From Siphonodentalium dalli (lineage: Eukaryota > Mollusca > Scaphopoda > Gadilida > Siphonodentaliidae), in assembly GCA_032622095.1 (NCBI GenBank), contig CP136065.1:218222151-218286150 (forward strand): a stretch of DNA of 64,000 bases. The letters run 5' to 3'. The notes under the pieces were generated by a model. It was not told the DNA's origin and did not search any database. It saw only the letters and a program-made list of their open reading frames with translations. Below are positions 43,783 through 53,065 of the stretch, in pieces. The first letter of the stretch is position 1. The number at the start of each line of letters is the position of its first letter. Made by a program: the position numbers and the translations under genes.

Positions 43783-44043
43783 TGGGCAATGATGTACCGT
43801 TGTGGTATTACGTGATGACAAGTTTTCATGTTTCCGTGCTTTAGAGTTTCAATCCCCCAGATGTAGAATCCCCAAAAACTTTTTTTTTTTGCGATCAAAC
43901 GTCAGTGGCAAAGTTGGTGGATATTAGCCACTAATACATCCTTTATTGTAATATTGTTACTAACATGTGGCTGAAATACGAAAAAGCCAATATAGCACTG
44001 CCGTACAAGTGCACTTCACAAAATGTTCCGTCTCCAAACATGT

Positions 44044-44525
44044 TTAAAGGTACTCAATCCGATAAAACTCCTCTCAATTACTATTTCAATGGCTTCGGGG
44101 GTCAAAAATATTTGATTCGAGTCGAGGAAGTCACCAATCAAGGCTCAGATTTGTTAGATATCGATTTTAGAAATCTATTATTTTTCATTATCGGGAATAC
44201 TTTCTGGCCCAAAACTAAGTCAAAATTGCGTTATTATTACCACTTGATTTTAGAGTTATCCATCCTTGTCTGTTTGAATTGATTTTGGTGTACACATCCC
44301 GAGCAGATTACGACAGTTGAAGGCAATTATTAGTACTCATCCAGAGTAAATAACAAATTTCAAAAATCAATATCTAATAACTCCGAGCTTTGTTTGATGG
44401 GTTCCTCGAATCGAATCAAATATTTTTTACCCCCAAAGAAATAGTAATATAGGACCCTCTGATCGGATTGTTGTTGTTGGAATCTGTTGAGATGGGGACC
44501 CTCTGTTCGGATTGAATACCTTTAA
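44044..44525. mobile_element. TTAA-bounded MITE-like element, 482 bp
   Basis: The ends are inverted: TTAAAGGTACTCAATCCGA at 44,044 and TCGGATTGAATACCTTTAA ending at 44,525, with one mismatch. The inner arms continue for about 110 bp each (44,049-44,166 against 44,372-44,476), sharing for example AAATATTTGATTCGA on opposite strands. TTAA at both edges matches a piggyBac-type target site, but TTAA could also belong to the inverted repeat itself. No transposase frame is present, so it would be non-autonomous. An open frame of about 105 codons crossing its left half is best read as chance. Confidence 0.8.
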
Positions 44526-44879
44526 ACAAAATGCAGGCATAATATTGGCATTTAATGCAAGAGTCATATTTAGTATTAATTCGACACCACCAACCAAACT
44601 AAATCAACGTACAACTAAACTAATGCACTGGTATATGAGAACCTATGGTCAAATTTTCAAACTCAATCTCCCACAACAGAGGAAATGTCTTATAGAAGAT
44701 ACAGCACTCAGCCGACGATATTAAAAGAACAATATAGACATCGCTCATATGAAGGATATAAAGACGAGTGTTTGCCGACGATGCAATTAGATACAAATTT
44801 TGTTAAATTACTAGTTTGACTTGAATTATTTTTTTATGCTACTGCACTTCTGCGGTAAAAACATCAAAGTCAAGTTCAA
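44526..44879. other. AT-rich spacer with an inverted flank motif
   Basis: No gene is supported here. TACAGCACTCAGCCGACGAT starts at 44,700; the 44,700-44,721 segment is the reverse complement (20 of 22) of 40,094-40,115, so the 29-bp array and the TTAA element both lie between inverted copies of this motif. Confidence 0.5.
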
Positions 44880-45152
44880 ATGCCGACACAACTAAAAGAC
44901 ACGCGTTCATTGGCTAGTCTTTTATTAACAATGGTTTCGTCGATTATGTGCGACAAACCACCGGTCATCGGGCAAAAACTGGCAACTCCACCAGATAACG
45001 ATTTCGAGTTACAAAGTCCACGGTGGAAACATGTGGATTTGAACCCTTATCGTCAGCGCTGGAGGGCGGAACGGCTTGAAGTTGTACCCCTAACCGATTT
45101 GGCCATCGAGGCCACAAGCACTCGGACGTTTCGGCACTTCACCAAAGACATG
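44880..45152 (+). CDS. Candidate coding exon, unrecognised product
   Basis: I do not recognise this product. An ATG at 44,880 opens a frame that stays open through a segment (about 44,930-45,150) clearly richer in G and C than the surrounding AT-rich DNA. The frame reaches AAAGACATG followed by GTTTGT, a plausible splice donor at 45,153. Up to that point it encodes 91 residues: a mixed hydrophilic chain with Pro, Arg, Trp and Asp, a PRWKHVDLNPYRQRW stretch about residues 48-62 and a VVPLTDLAIEATSTR stretch after it. There is no transmembrane segment or recognisable motif. Beyond the donor the frame becomes a Phe-rich low-complexity tail and stops at 45,180-45,182. The base composition, donor position and absence of repeats in this stretch make it the best coding candidate in the window, but no second exon is identifiable. 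Confidence 0.35.
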
Positions 45153-45261
45153 GTTTGTTTTTTTTATTTTTCACATGATTAGTATGCAGTCGAACATTGT
45201 TAGACGTGAATGCTCTGAGATTGACTATTTCATTACGGACAAAATAATATGCGACAACATA

Positions 45262-45620
45262 TATTTTTAATTCAAAAAGAAAGTTACATATACTGATCAT
45301 CTATACCTCAGATCACATACCAATCGCCATACATATCTCATACCCTATAACCGGCTGATTACACCTGGTGTCACCAAGGCGAATAGAGAATAGTGCCCAA
45401 GTAAAATCAAATGGGACAAGGTAAAGAATATCAAGAATTTGTCACTGATGCCTCCATGCGGTTGAACTGGAACATATACTCGTGGAAATAGGTTCATATT
45501 GCACGTAGGTTCGTATTGCACTTATTTAATTTTGAAATAAGCTCATAGTGGACTTATACCCATTATTTCGATTTATGACACGGGCCAGTGAAAACACATT
45601 ATAAAGAACGTACATCTGGT
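45262..45620 (+). repeat. Dispersed repeat family R, copy 1
   Basis: This copy shares two blocks with copy 2 in the same order: TTCAAAAAGAAAGTTACATA through GATTACACCTGGTGTCACC, and AATAGGTTCATATTG through ACACATTATAAAGAACGTAC. Offsets are 485 bp in the first block and 434 bp in the second, so spacers have diverged. Divergence suggests an old, inactive family. Confidence 0.75.
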
Positions 45621-45749
45621 AAATCGATTTAGGTTCAAAAAGAGCGTAATTCAGATTAAAATAATACAGATACGGGCTTATTTGAGTTTTTGAAATAAGT
45701 TCAATGTGAGATTATTTTCAGGAAAACAGGCTGGCAACAAAAAAAGATT

Positions 45750-46050
45750 TTGAATTCAAAAAGAAATTTACATATACTGATTATATATACATTAGATCAT
45801 CTACCGTTCGGCATACAGACGGAACTTGCATATAACCGTTTGATTACACCTGGTGTCATCAAGGCGAATAGAGAAAAGTGACCAAGGAACAACATATCCT
45901 CGTGCAAATAGGTTCAAATTGGACCTAAATATTCATATAGGTTCATATTGGACTTATTTCATTCTGAAATAAGCCCATAGTGGACTAATATCCGTTATTC
46001 AATTTTATGGCACAGGCCGCAGTGAAAACACATTATAAAGAACGTACACC
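45750..46050 (+). repeat. Dispersed repeat family R, copy 2
   Basis: Second direct copy of the family. It contains two imperfect tandem segments starting TAGGTTCA at 45,909 and 45,938, exactly 29 bp apart, which resemble the unit of the 29-bp array at 51.5 kb in reverse complement. Confidence 0.75.
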
Positions 46051-46289
46051 CGACAAGTGCACAAGGAAAATCAAATGGAACAAGGTGCCGGTAAATATAA
46101 AGAATTAGTCACCGATAGGATTGGTTCTAGAAATAACGAAAAATACGTAAAAATGAAGAACTAACAACCACTGTGAAAGAAGCAGTGTTGAAACTTGTGT
46201 CGACAAATGTACGGAAGAACAAACCTAAGCTAAAAATCTGGAATACTGTATTATACACATAAATGAATGACACTCGTTACAAATATAAA

Positions 46290-46420
46290 GTCTGGCGAGA
46301 TCAAAGACACCGTAATCAGCCGGTTATATGGTATTAAGATCTGTATTGCGATCAGTAGATGGTCTGATGTATAGATGATCTGTATATGTAAATTTCTTTT
46401 TTGATACAAATAAAATCTGC
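46290..46420 (-). repeat. Dispersed repeat family R, inverted copy 3
   Basis: The reverse complement reads AAAAAAGAAATTTACATATA, then ATCATCTATAC, then ATATAACCGGCTGATTAC, matching the first block of copies 1 and 2. The second block is absent. An open frame on the minus strand at 46,251-46,478 lies on this copy and is not credited as a gene. Confidence 0.7.
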
Positions 46421-47530
46421 GTATTCTTTTGTCCGAAGATAAAACAACCAAAAACTGAATAGATGAGTTGTTTGTCAATGACCAGAAATATCAAAACGAT
46501 AAAATTATGAAGGGATCAAAGGCTCACTTTGAACAGCGAGCTACAGCAATACATACAATGTATGATGGCGAATACGATACTTACCAACGAACTCGACTAC
46601 ATTCAATAGATCATCCATGACTACTGGGTGGGAACTGCGACCTGAGAAATTGTTCGCATCCGATAAATGCAACGGTTCTGGTACGAAATTTGCTATGGTT
46701 CACATGCGAAAAAAAGACCAATGATGTCAACAATAGACACAAACATTGCGAGTTCATAGATGCAAAGTCAAAGTTGTCCTCATAGGATTTATGTTTACAT
46801 TATATTAAATTAGGTATCACTGCTTTTAAAAATGTCTATTGAGACAGGCTTCAATGTTAGTTATATAAAAACAAACAGTTTATCACCAATCGATGGGCGA
46901 CTGGTGCGCAGTGAGTGCCATGAAATGCCATCACGAATATAGAAAAATACCTAACTCACGATCGAGAAACTTCGTATATCACAATTCAATGCGCACATAT
47001 ATCACAAATCAGTGCGTATTTTAAGAGCACATGTACGCTATACGGTTCGCTCAAATCAAACGCTACGGTTCGCATGTACCAAATTTTGAAAGGGTACGAT
47101 TCTTTTGGACTTTTGGTATCATTTTCCAATGTGTTGGCAATGCTGAGTTTCTGTTGTTATTTTTTAGGTTAACCATTATAAGTATAAGTGTGTGTCTGAC
47201 CAGGTGACACACATGATAGGGTCCGTGAAAATCCGGAATGACATTAACAAGTCAGATTTGAGGACTGGATGAGGGACTATAGAGCATTTCCGCTTATTAG
47301 GGTATAGTGAACGAAATAATGGCTTACAACCTGTCCATATCATTTTCCCACATAATGAAGGTTGTACATAATAAATGTACCGATGACACGAGAAACGGGA
47401 GTATGTGTCTGTTAGGAATATTGCAGAAGAGGCTAAATATAATAATGGCCATGACTCCAATTTATCGCAGACAAATTGCTCCTCGTTCTCATAAGATGAA
47501 TTTTGAAGTGCAAGCTAGATCCTGGAGAGG
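46421..47530. other. AT-rich intergenic or intronic DNA
   Basis: No gene is supported. Short imperfect repeats are seen (CACAATTCAATGCGCACATA near 46,979 and CACAAATCAGTGCG near 47,003; two ACGGTTCGC copies near 47,043 and 47,068). Opposing overlapping frames at 47,176-47,534 cancel one another as evidence. Confidence 0.5.
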
Positions 47531-48033
47531 TTAAAGGCACGTGCGGCCTTGGCGGTGGGTATCCTGTGAAAATATATCCACCCGTCAAAAACCGCCACAA
47601 ACAGAAAGAACATCAAAATGTAGATAGACTTTGTCCGTATACAAATAAGAAATATCGCATAAACAGTATGTTATGGTCATATGTTTGACCATTGTTATGT
47701 AAACAACAGCATAAAAAGTTACTTTTTCTGGTGTTTGTTTATATTATGATGGTAAACATAAAGAGCGTTCTTTGTTGGTGAATACCTGATATGGAACTAA
47801 TAAAGAGCGTTTATTCCATTTGTGTGTGATTAGCCAGTAGCATTGTGCTGTCTTCTGTAACACAATCAGGCTCTTGCTTAGGTAAAATATAGTAGGTCTT
47901 TATGATAACATGCTGTTTACGCGATGGTCATGGTATATATGAACGGAACTGTATGCGTTTTAATGTTTTTCTGTTTACGGTGTTTGGAACAAATATGAAT
48001 ATTTTCGACAATTAAGGCCGCACGTGCCTTTAA
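47531..48033. mobile_element. TTAA-bounded MITE with perfect 20-bp inverted ends
   Basis: TTAAAGGCACGTGCGGCCTT at 47,531-47,550 is perfectly inverted at 48,014-48,033. The 503-bp element has a second, diverged copy at 61,427-61,925 sharing the interior (TTATATTATGATGGTAAACA, TGATTAGCCAGTAGCATTGT), so it is a dispersed family. The palindrome CACGTG lies in each end. No transposase is encoded; mobilisation would need a partner element elsewhere. Open frames inside are not conserved between the copies. Confidence 0.9.
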
Positions 48034-49547
48034 ATGAGATTCTCACTTTTTTGAAAAGCCGATTTTATTTTGTGCCAAAAGTAGAATTTATACATATTTT
48101 TGTTAAATTGACTCCCAGTGAGTCGAAAATATGCCAAAATGTTTCGATAGGATCATCATCATTGCAGATTGCCGAATCTGTGTCATAATCACTGCCAAAT
48201 AGGATATTCTTATTTTGAGAAAAATAAACTAAAAAACAAGAATATTTTCTGGGGGTGACGCAAGAAAATAGTTCTTGATGATTTTTGACAATTTCCTTAG
48301 TCAAGAAAAAAATTCTTAGTTAAGAAAAACAATATTTTCTTAGTGAAGAAAACAATAAGAAAAACATTTTATTATTTAAGAAAACATTTCTTTAGTAAGA
48401 TATTTTTTTTCTCAAAACAAGCATTTATGGCATGTTGACATCTAGCAGCAAGAAAATATAAAGCACAAATGTACCTTCATATTTTCTTGCTGCAAGGATT
48501 ACACAAGTAGAGAACGCGGAGTTTTAGATGGCGATGATTGAGCTAATTAATCAGAACAGTGTCGTGCTAGTTCAAGTAACTTGTTTCGGGTCAACAAACT
48601 ATAGTCCGTATTGGCAATTCATAGCATTATGAATTTTCCAACATTTTTACCCAAGTTGGGGTAGGTGAAAGACCCCACCCCATGCCGCCAAGTTGCGCAC
48701 TCATGTATATATACCTTCCAAAACGAGCGATATTAGAACGTGGTCACGTTATTTGGAAATAGATACAATCCTATGTTATAATTTAATAGTACATGCATAT
48801 ATTTTGACAAATCGGATGTCCCACCCCACCCCATCGAGCCCCCATATGAAGTTGTATAGAGTTTTGTGGATTTGGTTTGGTTTGTTGGGCTGTGGTGTAT
48901 GGCACGTTCTGGTTACCAAAGATACGGGGGTGTGTGGGGTTGGGGTGTCTTCCCCCAACTATGGTCAAAATGTTCAACATCAGGAAATGTCATTCCTCAC
49001 ACATTTGTTGGAAATTTCACACCACATATATGTTGTAATTGTTCTCATTGTCTGAACTTCCAACCATATAGTGGCGGATTTATTGTTTTTATACCAATAG
49101 TAGCATATTTTTCTATATTTAGTCCCAATTTTGGTCTAAAATTACTATAGGATTTGAAATTTTTCAACGTTTGAGGTATCAGGTGGAAATTTCCAATAGT
49201 TGGAAAGTTTGAGGTACCTGCCGGATAATTCCAAACCCAAGAGGTGCAAATTGTAAACATGGGAGTTTGGTCTGCGTGGTTATACAATGTCTCGGTCAGT
49301 AGGGAGTCTGGTCCCTGGGCTCAATTTGCTGTATATATTTAAATGGCTTTCGTTCTCGTACGATCGCGTTCATCGACATCAACTCCCCTGTGTCCGGAGC
49401 TTCTTGAAAGATGAATGCGAACAGAAAGGCCAATATATCGTATTCATATATTGGTAACGAATGGCAAATCGCTAGAGGTATGCTATCTTATAGAGCATAG
49501 TCAAGTTCGCTAGCCTGTCCATTAGATACCGGCGCAGTTATTCTATA
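48034..49547. other. Gene-poor stretch with low-complexity runs
   Basis: A run of related AAGAAAA / TTCTTAG blocks lies at 48,290-48,420. C- and G-rich tracts lie at 48,655-48,700 and 48,818-48,960. GTTTGAGGTA recurs at 49,169 and 49,207 as an imperfect 38-bp tandem pair. Frames of 60-120 codons run through 48,693-49,287 on both strands and in overlapping phases, so none is credited. A minus-strand frame at 48,065-48,304 with an acidic SDYDTDSAICNDDDP stretch is the least AT-biased, but has no other support. Confidence 0.5.
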
Positions 49548-49713
49548 ATGGAAGTATTACAATCAGTAAAAATCAATATTCAGTTTGTGGGCCTGTCTCG
49601 TTTTGGTTCTCTTCATAAAATGGCAGACAAAAACGTGTTTACCGGAACTGCACCGGATATTCCCACAGTGGTGAAGTTATGGAAAAGAGCCTCGTCTCGA
49701 TCCACAAAATCTT

Positions 49714-50239
49714 GGGATATACGTTGGGTTGATGCTGTTTTTGACAGAGTCCCGTGCCGTTACTCTTCTATAACATACTTTCATTGCAAAGAAGTACGAT
49801 ATTTACACGTGGAGCCCGGATATTCACGTGAACCCTGAATGTGATTAATCATCTGACATGTCCGCGATTAATCTGTCATCAAAATTATATATATTTACCG
49901 TGATAGAAAACGGTAAATGGGTGATACGATCGTTTAATATATCGTTACATACATTGTCCGATATCGCAACAAATCGAAATCCTCTGGGAAACAAGGTCCT
50001 GTTTACTAATAAATATCGTTGCTTGGACATTCAGCGGACATCTGATATACGCATGTTTGATAATATCATGATTGGGAAAGGCCTCCCTCTATGTTCATAT
50101 ACGCAAAGCGTCCATTTTACCTAATCCGAAGACATACAAGCCAGATAACACACGTCCATGATTCTGGGCGTAAAGTATGTTATTTAAGAGTAATAGAACT
50201 GGACTCGGTCCAAAACAACATCAATCCAACCGATGTGCC
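49714..50239. repeat. Diverged inverted repeat, arms about 68 bp
   Basis: 49,714-49,781 and the complement of 50,172-50,239 align at roughly 75% identity, sharing TTGATG, GAGTCC, TTACTCTT and ATAACATACTTT in order. About 390 bp lie between. Both arms are open in the same peptide frame: WVDAVFDRV on the plus strand (within an ATG frame at 49,548-49,838) and WIDVVLDRV on the minus strand. No family is recognised. Confidence 0.6.
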
Positions 50240-50317
50240 GGGCTGGTGTGGACCGAGAAGACTTGTAGTAGAAGCTGATATAAAAATTGCGGATGTTTAT
50301 GGCAGCTGTACGCGCCG

Positions 50318-50969
50318 GATTCCGTCTGTATCGTACGCCTGATTCCATATGTATCGTACGCCTGATTCCGTCTGTATCGTACGCCTGATTCCGTATGTAT
50401 CGTACGCCTCGTTCCGTCTGTATCGTACGCCTCATTCCGTCTGTGTCGTACGCCTCATTCCGTCTGTATCGTACGCCTGATTCCGTCTGTGTCGTACGCC
50501 TCATTCCGTCTGTATCGTACGCCTCATTCCGTCTGTATCGTACGCCTCATTCCGTCTGTATCGTACGCCTGATTCCGTCTGTGCCGTACGCCTGATTCCG
50601 TCTGTATCGTATGCCTGATTCCGTCTGTATCGTACGCCTGATTCCGTCTGTGTCGTACGCCTGATTCCGTCTGTATCGTACGCCTGATTCCGTCTGTATC
50701 GTACGCCTGATTTCGTCTGTATCGTACGCCTGATTCCGTCTGTGTCGTACGCCTGATTCCGTCTGTGTCGTACGCCTGATTCCCCGTCTGTATCGTACGC
50801 CTGATTCCGTCTGTGTCGTACGCCTGATTCCGTCTGTATCGTACGCCTGATTCCGTCTGTATCGTACGTCTGATTCCGTCTGTGTCGTACGCCTGATTCC
50901 GTCTGTGTCGTACGCCTGATTCCGTCTGTATCGTACGCCTGATTCCGTCTGTGTCGTACGCCTGATTCC
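50318..50969. repeat. 23-bp minisatellite array, about 28 units
   Basis: Head-to-tail units of the form GATTCCGTCTGTATCGTACG plus CCT. Variants are mainly TGTATCG/TGTGTCG and CCTGATT/CCTCATT, and one unit near 50,784 has two extra bases (GATTCCCCGTCTG). The unit lacks stop codons in most phases, so frames of 106 and 164 codons on the minus strand and one of 66 on the plus strand arise automatically and encode a 23-residue periodic peptide in every frame. Confidence 0.97.
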
Positions 50970-51389
50970 AGATGGATATCTGGATTCTGTTTACAGTGAA
51001 ATTCAACAATTCAGTCATATTGCTTCATATGCATAATAAGCTTGCTCTTTTCAAATCTAATAAATTCATAGATATTAATTAATATTCCCACTTTGAATAT
51101 CACTGAAGTATCGTACTTCGTTTCCATGCACCACACGCTAACCCGGTGGGGCTTTATTATTTTATCACCGCCACTATTGGATCAGCCTGTTCTCCAGAAA
51201 ACCCGAACATTATCTGCTTCTAATAGACTTGCTTTAGGTAATCTGCTACAATCGGCTCATATTGGGTAGATAATGAGCTTTTAGTCATATTATCGACTAA
51301 TAATGGGGCCATTCTAAGCAGACTATGTGCGGACAATGACACAAATAATCCAACTCACGATTTTTCAGGCGAAATCTCTTTAACATGGG
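50970..51389. other. AT-rich spacer
   Basis: No gene is supported. The stretch around 51,250-51,300 (GGCTCATATTGGG, ATTATCGACTAATAATGG) loosely resembles family R wording, but I could not align it confidently. Confidence 0.4.
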
Positions 51390-51470
51390 TTTTCATTGTG
51401 GCCCGCGCCATAAAACGAAATAACGGCTATGAGTACATTATCTGCTTATTTCAAATAGTCACATTATGTA
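51390..51470 (-). repeat. Dispersed repeat family R, inverted fragment (copy 4)
   Basis: GTTTTCATTGTGGCCCGCGC, then CATAAAACGAAATAACGG, then TGCTTATTTCAAAT match the reverse complement of the second block of family R (compare 45,535-45,600). The 29-bp array that follows starts where family R would continue into its TAGGTTCA segments. Confidence 0.7.
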
Positions 51471-51473
51471 TCT

Positions 51474-51650
51474 ATTTCACATTATAGGTCGATTATGTAC
51501 CTATTTCACATTATAGGTCGATTATGTACCTATTTCACATTATAGGTCGATTATGTACCTATTTCACATTATAGGTCGATTATGTACCTATTTCACATTA
51601 TAGGTCGATTATGTACCTATTTCACATTATACGTCGATTACGTGCGTATT
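51474..51650. repeat. 29-bp minisatellite, about 6 units
   Basis: Nearly identical units of the form TTTCACATTATAGGTCGATT plus ATGTACCTA. The last unit has decayed (ACGTCGATTACGTGCG). The array is unrelated in sequence to the 29-bp array at 40.2 kb. It sits at the end of a family R fragment whose other copies carry two imperfect units at the same 29-bp spacing. Confidence 0.95.
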
Positions 51651-51877
51651 TGCGCGAGGATATGTTGATTGGATTGGCGAATTATTGGGAAGGAAAACAT
51701 TTCTGCCATTGGTTTAAAGGGAGACTATTCGCCAGAAGTTCCAAAATATATAATAGGTAACATTTATTTGGTACATTTGCCTGCTGAAAACTGTACCAAA
51801 TATCTCGACGAGGAGCGTTCTATTTTTCACCCATAAAACTAGGTGTGTTAATCCTTTACCCAACAGAAGGGCCCTGT

Positions 51878-51946
51878 GCCAATGCATTCTCTTATATATG
51901 CGAGTCGACCATAGGTCGCCTCGCATATATAAGAGAATGCATTGGC
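51878..51946. repeat. Hairpin 1, 33-bp arms and 3-bp loop
   Basis: Left arm 51,878-51,910 begins GCCAATGCATTCTCTTATAT; right arm 51,914-51,946 ends ATTGGC. The arms are complementary with one mismatch around ATA. Confidence 0.92.
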
Positions 51947-52011
51947 TTAACACATTAAAAATAATAAAATTGTTAAAGAATGTAAGAAAAAATGGTAAAA
52001 AGTTTGTTTAG

Positions 52012-52080
52012 GCCAATGCATTCTCTTATATATGCGAGGCGACCTATGGTCGACTCGCATATATAATAGAATGCATTGGC
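52012..52080. repeat. Hairpin 2, inverted copy of hairpin 1
   Basis: Arms 52,012-52,044 and 52,048-52,080 flank TAT. As a whole it is the reverse complement of hairpin 1 with a single base difference (AATAGA for AAGAGA near the right arm). A 65-bp AT-rich spacer separates the two hairpins. Confidence 0.92.
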
Positions 52081-52235
52081 ACCGGGCATAACTGTAACTA
52101 TCACAATGTGGTCAAGGAGCCGGTTCCAATGATATCCATATTTGTATGGTTCTATTGAGACAGACCGAAGATATTTTAGGCTGTTGAAGCTTTATTTGGC
52201 CGGTTTTGGCCGGTTTGTTGGGTAAAGGGTTAACA

Positions 52236-52580
52236 TGGGTCCAGTGGGTGTACTACAATCGAAGGACTCATGCGTTTCTGCTGAACTGAACTGACCATGC
52301 GTTTCTGCTGAGCTGCACTGACGTTTGATCGCAAAATAAAAGTTTAATCATTATGAAAGAACACGCTTGGATAACACCACCATAAACAGTTTCATATTAT
52401 GTTGATCCTATATCGTCAATAAAATTAGAGTTCTAATTGATAAAACTAAGAGGTACTGCTAAGATATTTCTGCCAATTTGGTAAATAGATTCAGGTGGAA
52501 CTGAAACTTGAGAAATTTTCAATTTCAGCCAATTGAAACGCGAAAGGGTTAAGTTGGGGAGCAACGCACGCGCGGCGAAA
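52236..52580. other. Spacer with a dispersed boundary motif
   Basis: No gene is supported. CACTGACGTTTGATCGCAAA at 52,315-52,334 is the complement of the sequence next to the T run at 43,880-43,908, suggesting a shared element end. CTGAACTGAACTGACC-type short repeats (two CATGCGTTTCTGCTGA copies near 52,269 and 52,296) are present. Confidence 0.45.
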
Positions 52581-52588
52581 TGACGTCA
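52581..52588 (+). promoter_or_regulatory. Palindromic CRE near a short ATG frame
   Basis: TGACGTCA in a CpG-rich context (ACGCACGCGCGGCGAAA just upstream), 37 bp before an ATG. This looks promoter-like by composition only. Confidence 0.3.
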
Positions 52589-52624
52589 TCGTAAACAAGG
52601 CGCCTCTTCAAGTTCAAATCGTAC

Positions 52625-52744
52625 ATGCCTCGCTTGAAGATGAATTCGGATCGGAAGCGTTTTACTTTGTGGTGGGATTTAAATTTAAATATTCCTAGTT
52701 ACATGTATGCATATATTGATGTGTTTACACGCGAGCTTCTATGA
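52625..52744 (+). CDS. Short open frame after a CRE, doubtful
   Basis: ATG at 52,625 opens 39 codons and ends at TGA (52,742-52,744). The peptide starts MPRLKMNSDRKRFTLWWDL, with a basic first half and an aromatic second half. The only positive signs are the GC-rich upstream stretch and the CRE at 52,581. No splice or polyadenylation signal is tied to it, and it lies between two repeat elements. It may be a chance frame or a remnant first exon. Confidence 0.12.
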   Translation: MPRLKMNSDRKRFTLWWDLNLNIPSYMYAYIDVFTRELL

Positions 52745-53015
52745 CGACTTGCAGGAATTCTCGGATGTTCTGGACTTATTGAAGTGAAGTGAAATTTCGG
52801 TCGTCGACTCCCGATGCCGCTGAGTTCAAGCGTGATTTGGGAACCATGGGACAAACTGATTTGACTGGTACGGGGTGTGACATTATTTATCTATGATGCC
52901 CTATGGGGGAAGTATATGACTGAAAGTAAATAGCGTTGATAGATGTATACAGATACCGGACAGTGGGAACTCTTCAGACAGAATCTTATTACGCAAAATC
53001 GAACAGGTATAGGTC

Positions 53016-53065
53016 TTCACTATTTACAAAACATGCAAACTTCACTATTTACAAAACATGCAAAC
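53016..53065. repeat. 25-bp tandem pair in the left foldback arm
   Basis: TTCACTATTTACAAAACATG plus CAAAC occurs twice in perfect tandem (53,016-53,040 and 53,041-53,065). It has no counterpart in the right arm, so it arose after the element formed. Confidence 0.9.

Larger units (their letters stand above)
51848..52233. mobile_element. TTAA-bounded MITE carrying two opposed hairpins
   Basis: TTAATCCTTTACCCAACA at 51,848 is inverted as TGTTGGGTAAAGGGTTAA ending at 52,233 with one mismatch. The TTAA-C/T-CC start resembles the TTAACCC ends known for piggyBac elements (family knowledge); assignment to that group is inference. The interior holds hairpin 1 (51,878-51,946) and hairpin 2 (52,012-52,080). 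There is no transposase; the minus-strand frame at 51,714-51,953 is not credited. Confidence 0.8.

Noticed and set aside
43965-44282. 105-codon plus-strand frame
   Set aside because: It crosses the left arm of the TTAA-bounded inverted-repeat element and its sequence follows the DNA repeat, so it is a chance frame.
47176-47688. Frames overlapping the start of the 47.5-kb MITE
   Set aside because: Parts lie inside a noncoding mobile element, and its second copy at 61.4 kb does not keep the frame open.
48693-49287. Several overlapping frames of 60-120 codons on both strands
   Set aside because: They occupy the same G/C-skewed low-complexity stretch in conflicting phases, with no motif, start context or splice signals to favour one.
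51714-51953. 79-codon minus-strand frame
   Set aside because: Half of it is a hairpin arm of the TTAA-bounded element; the coding appearance comes from the palindrome.
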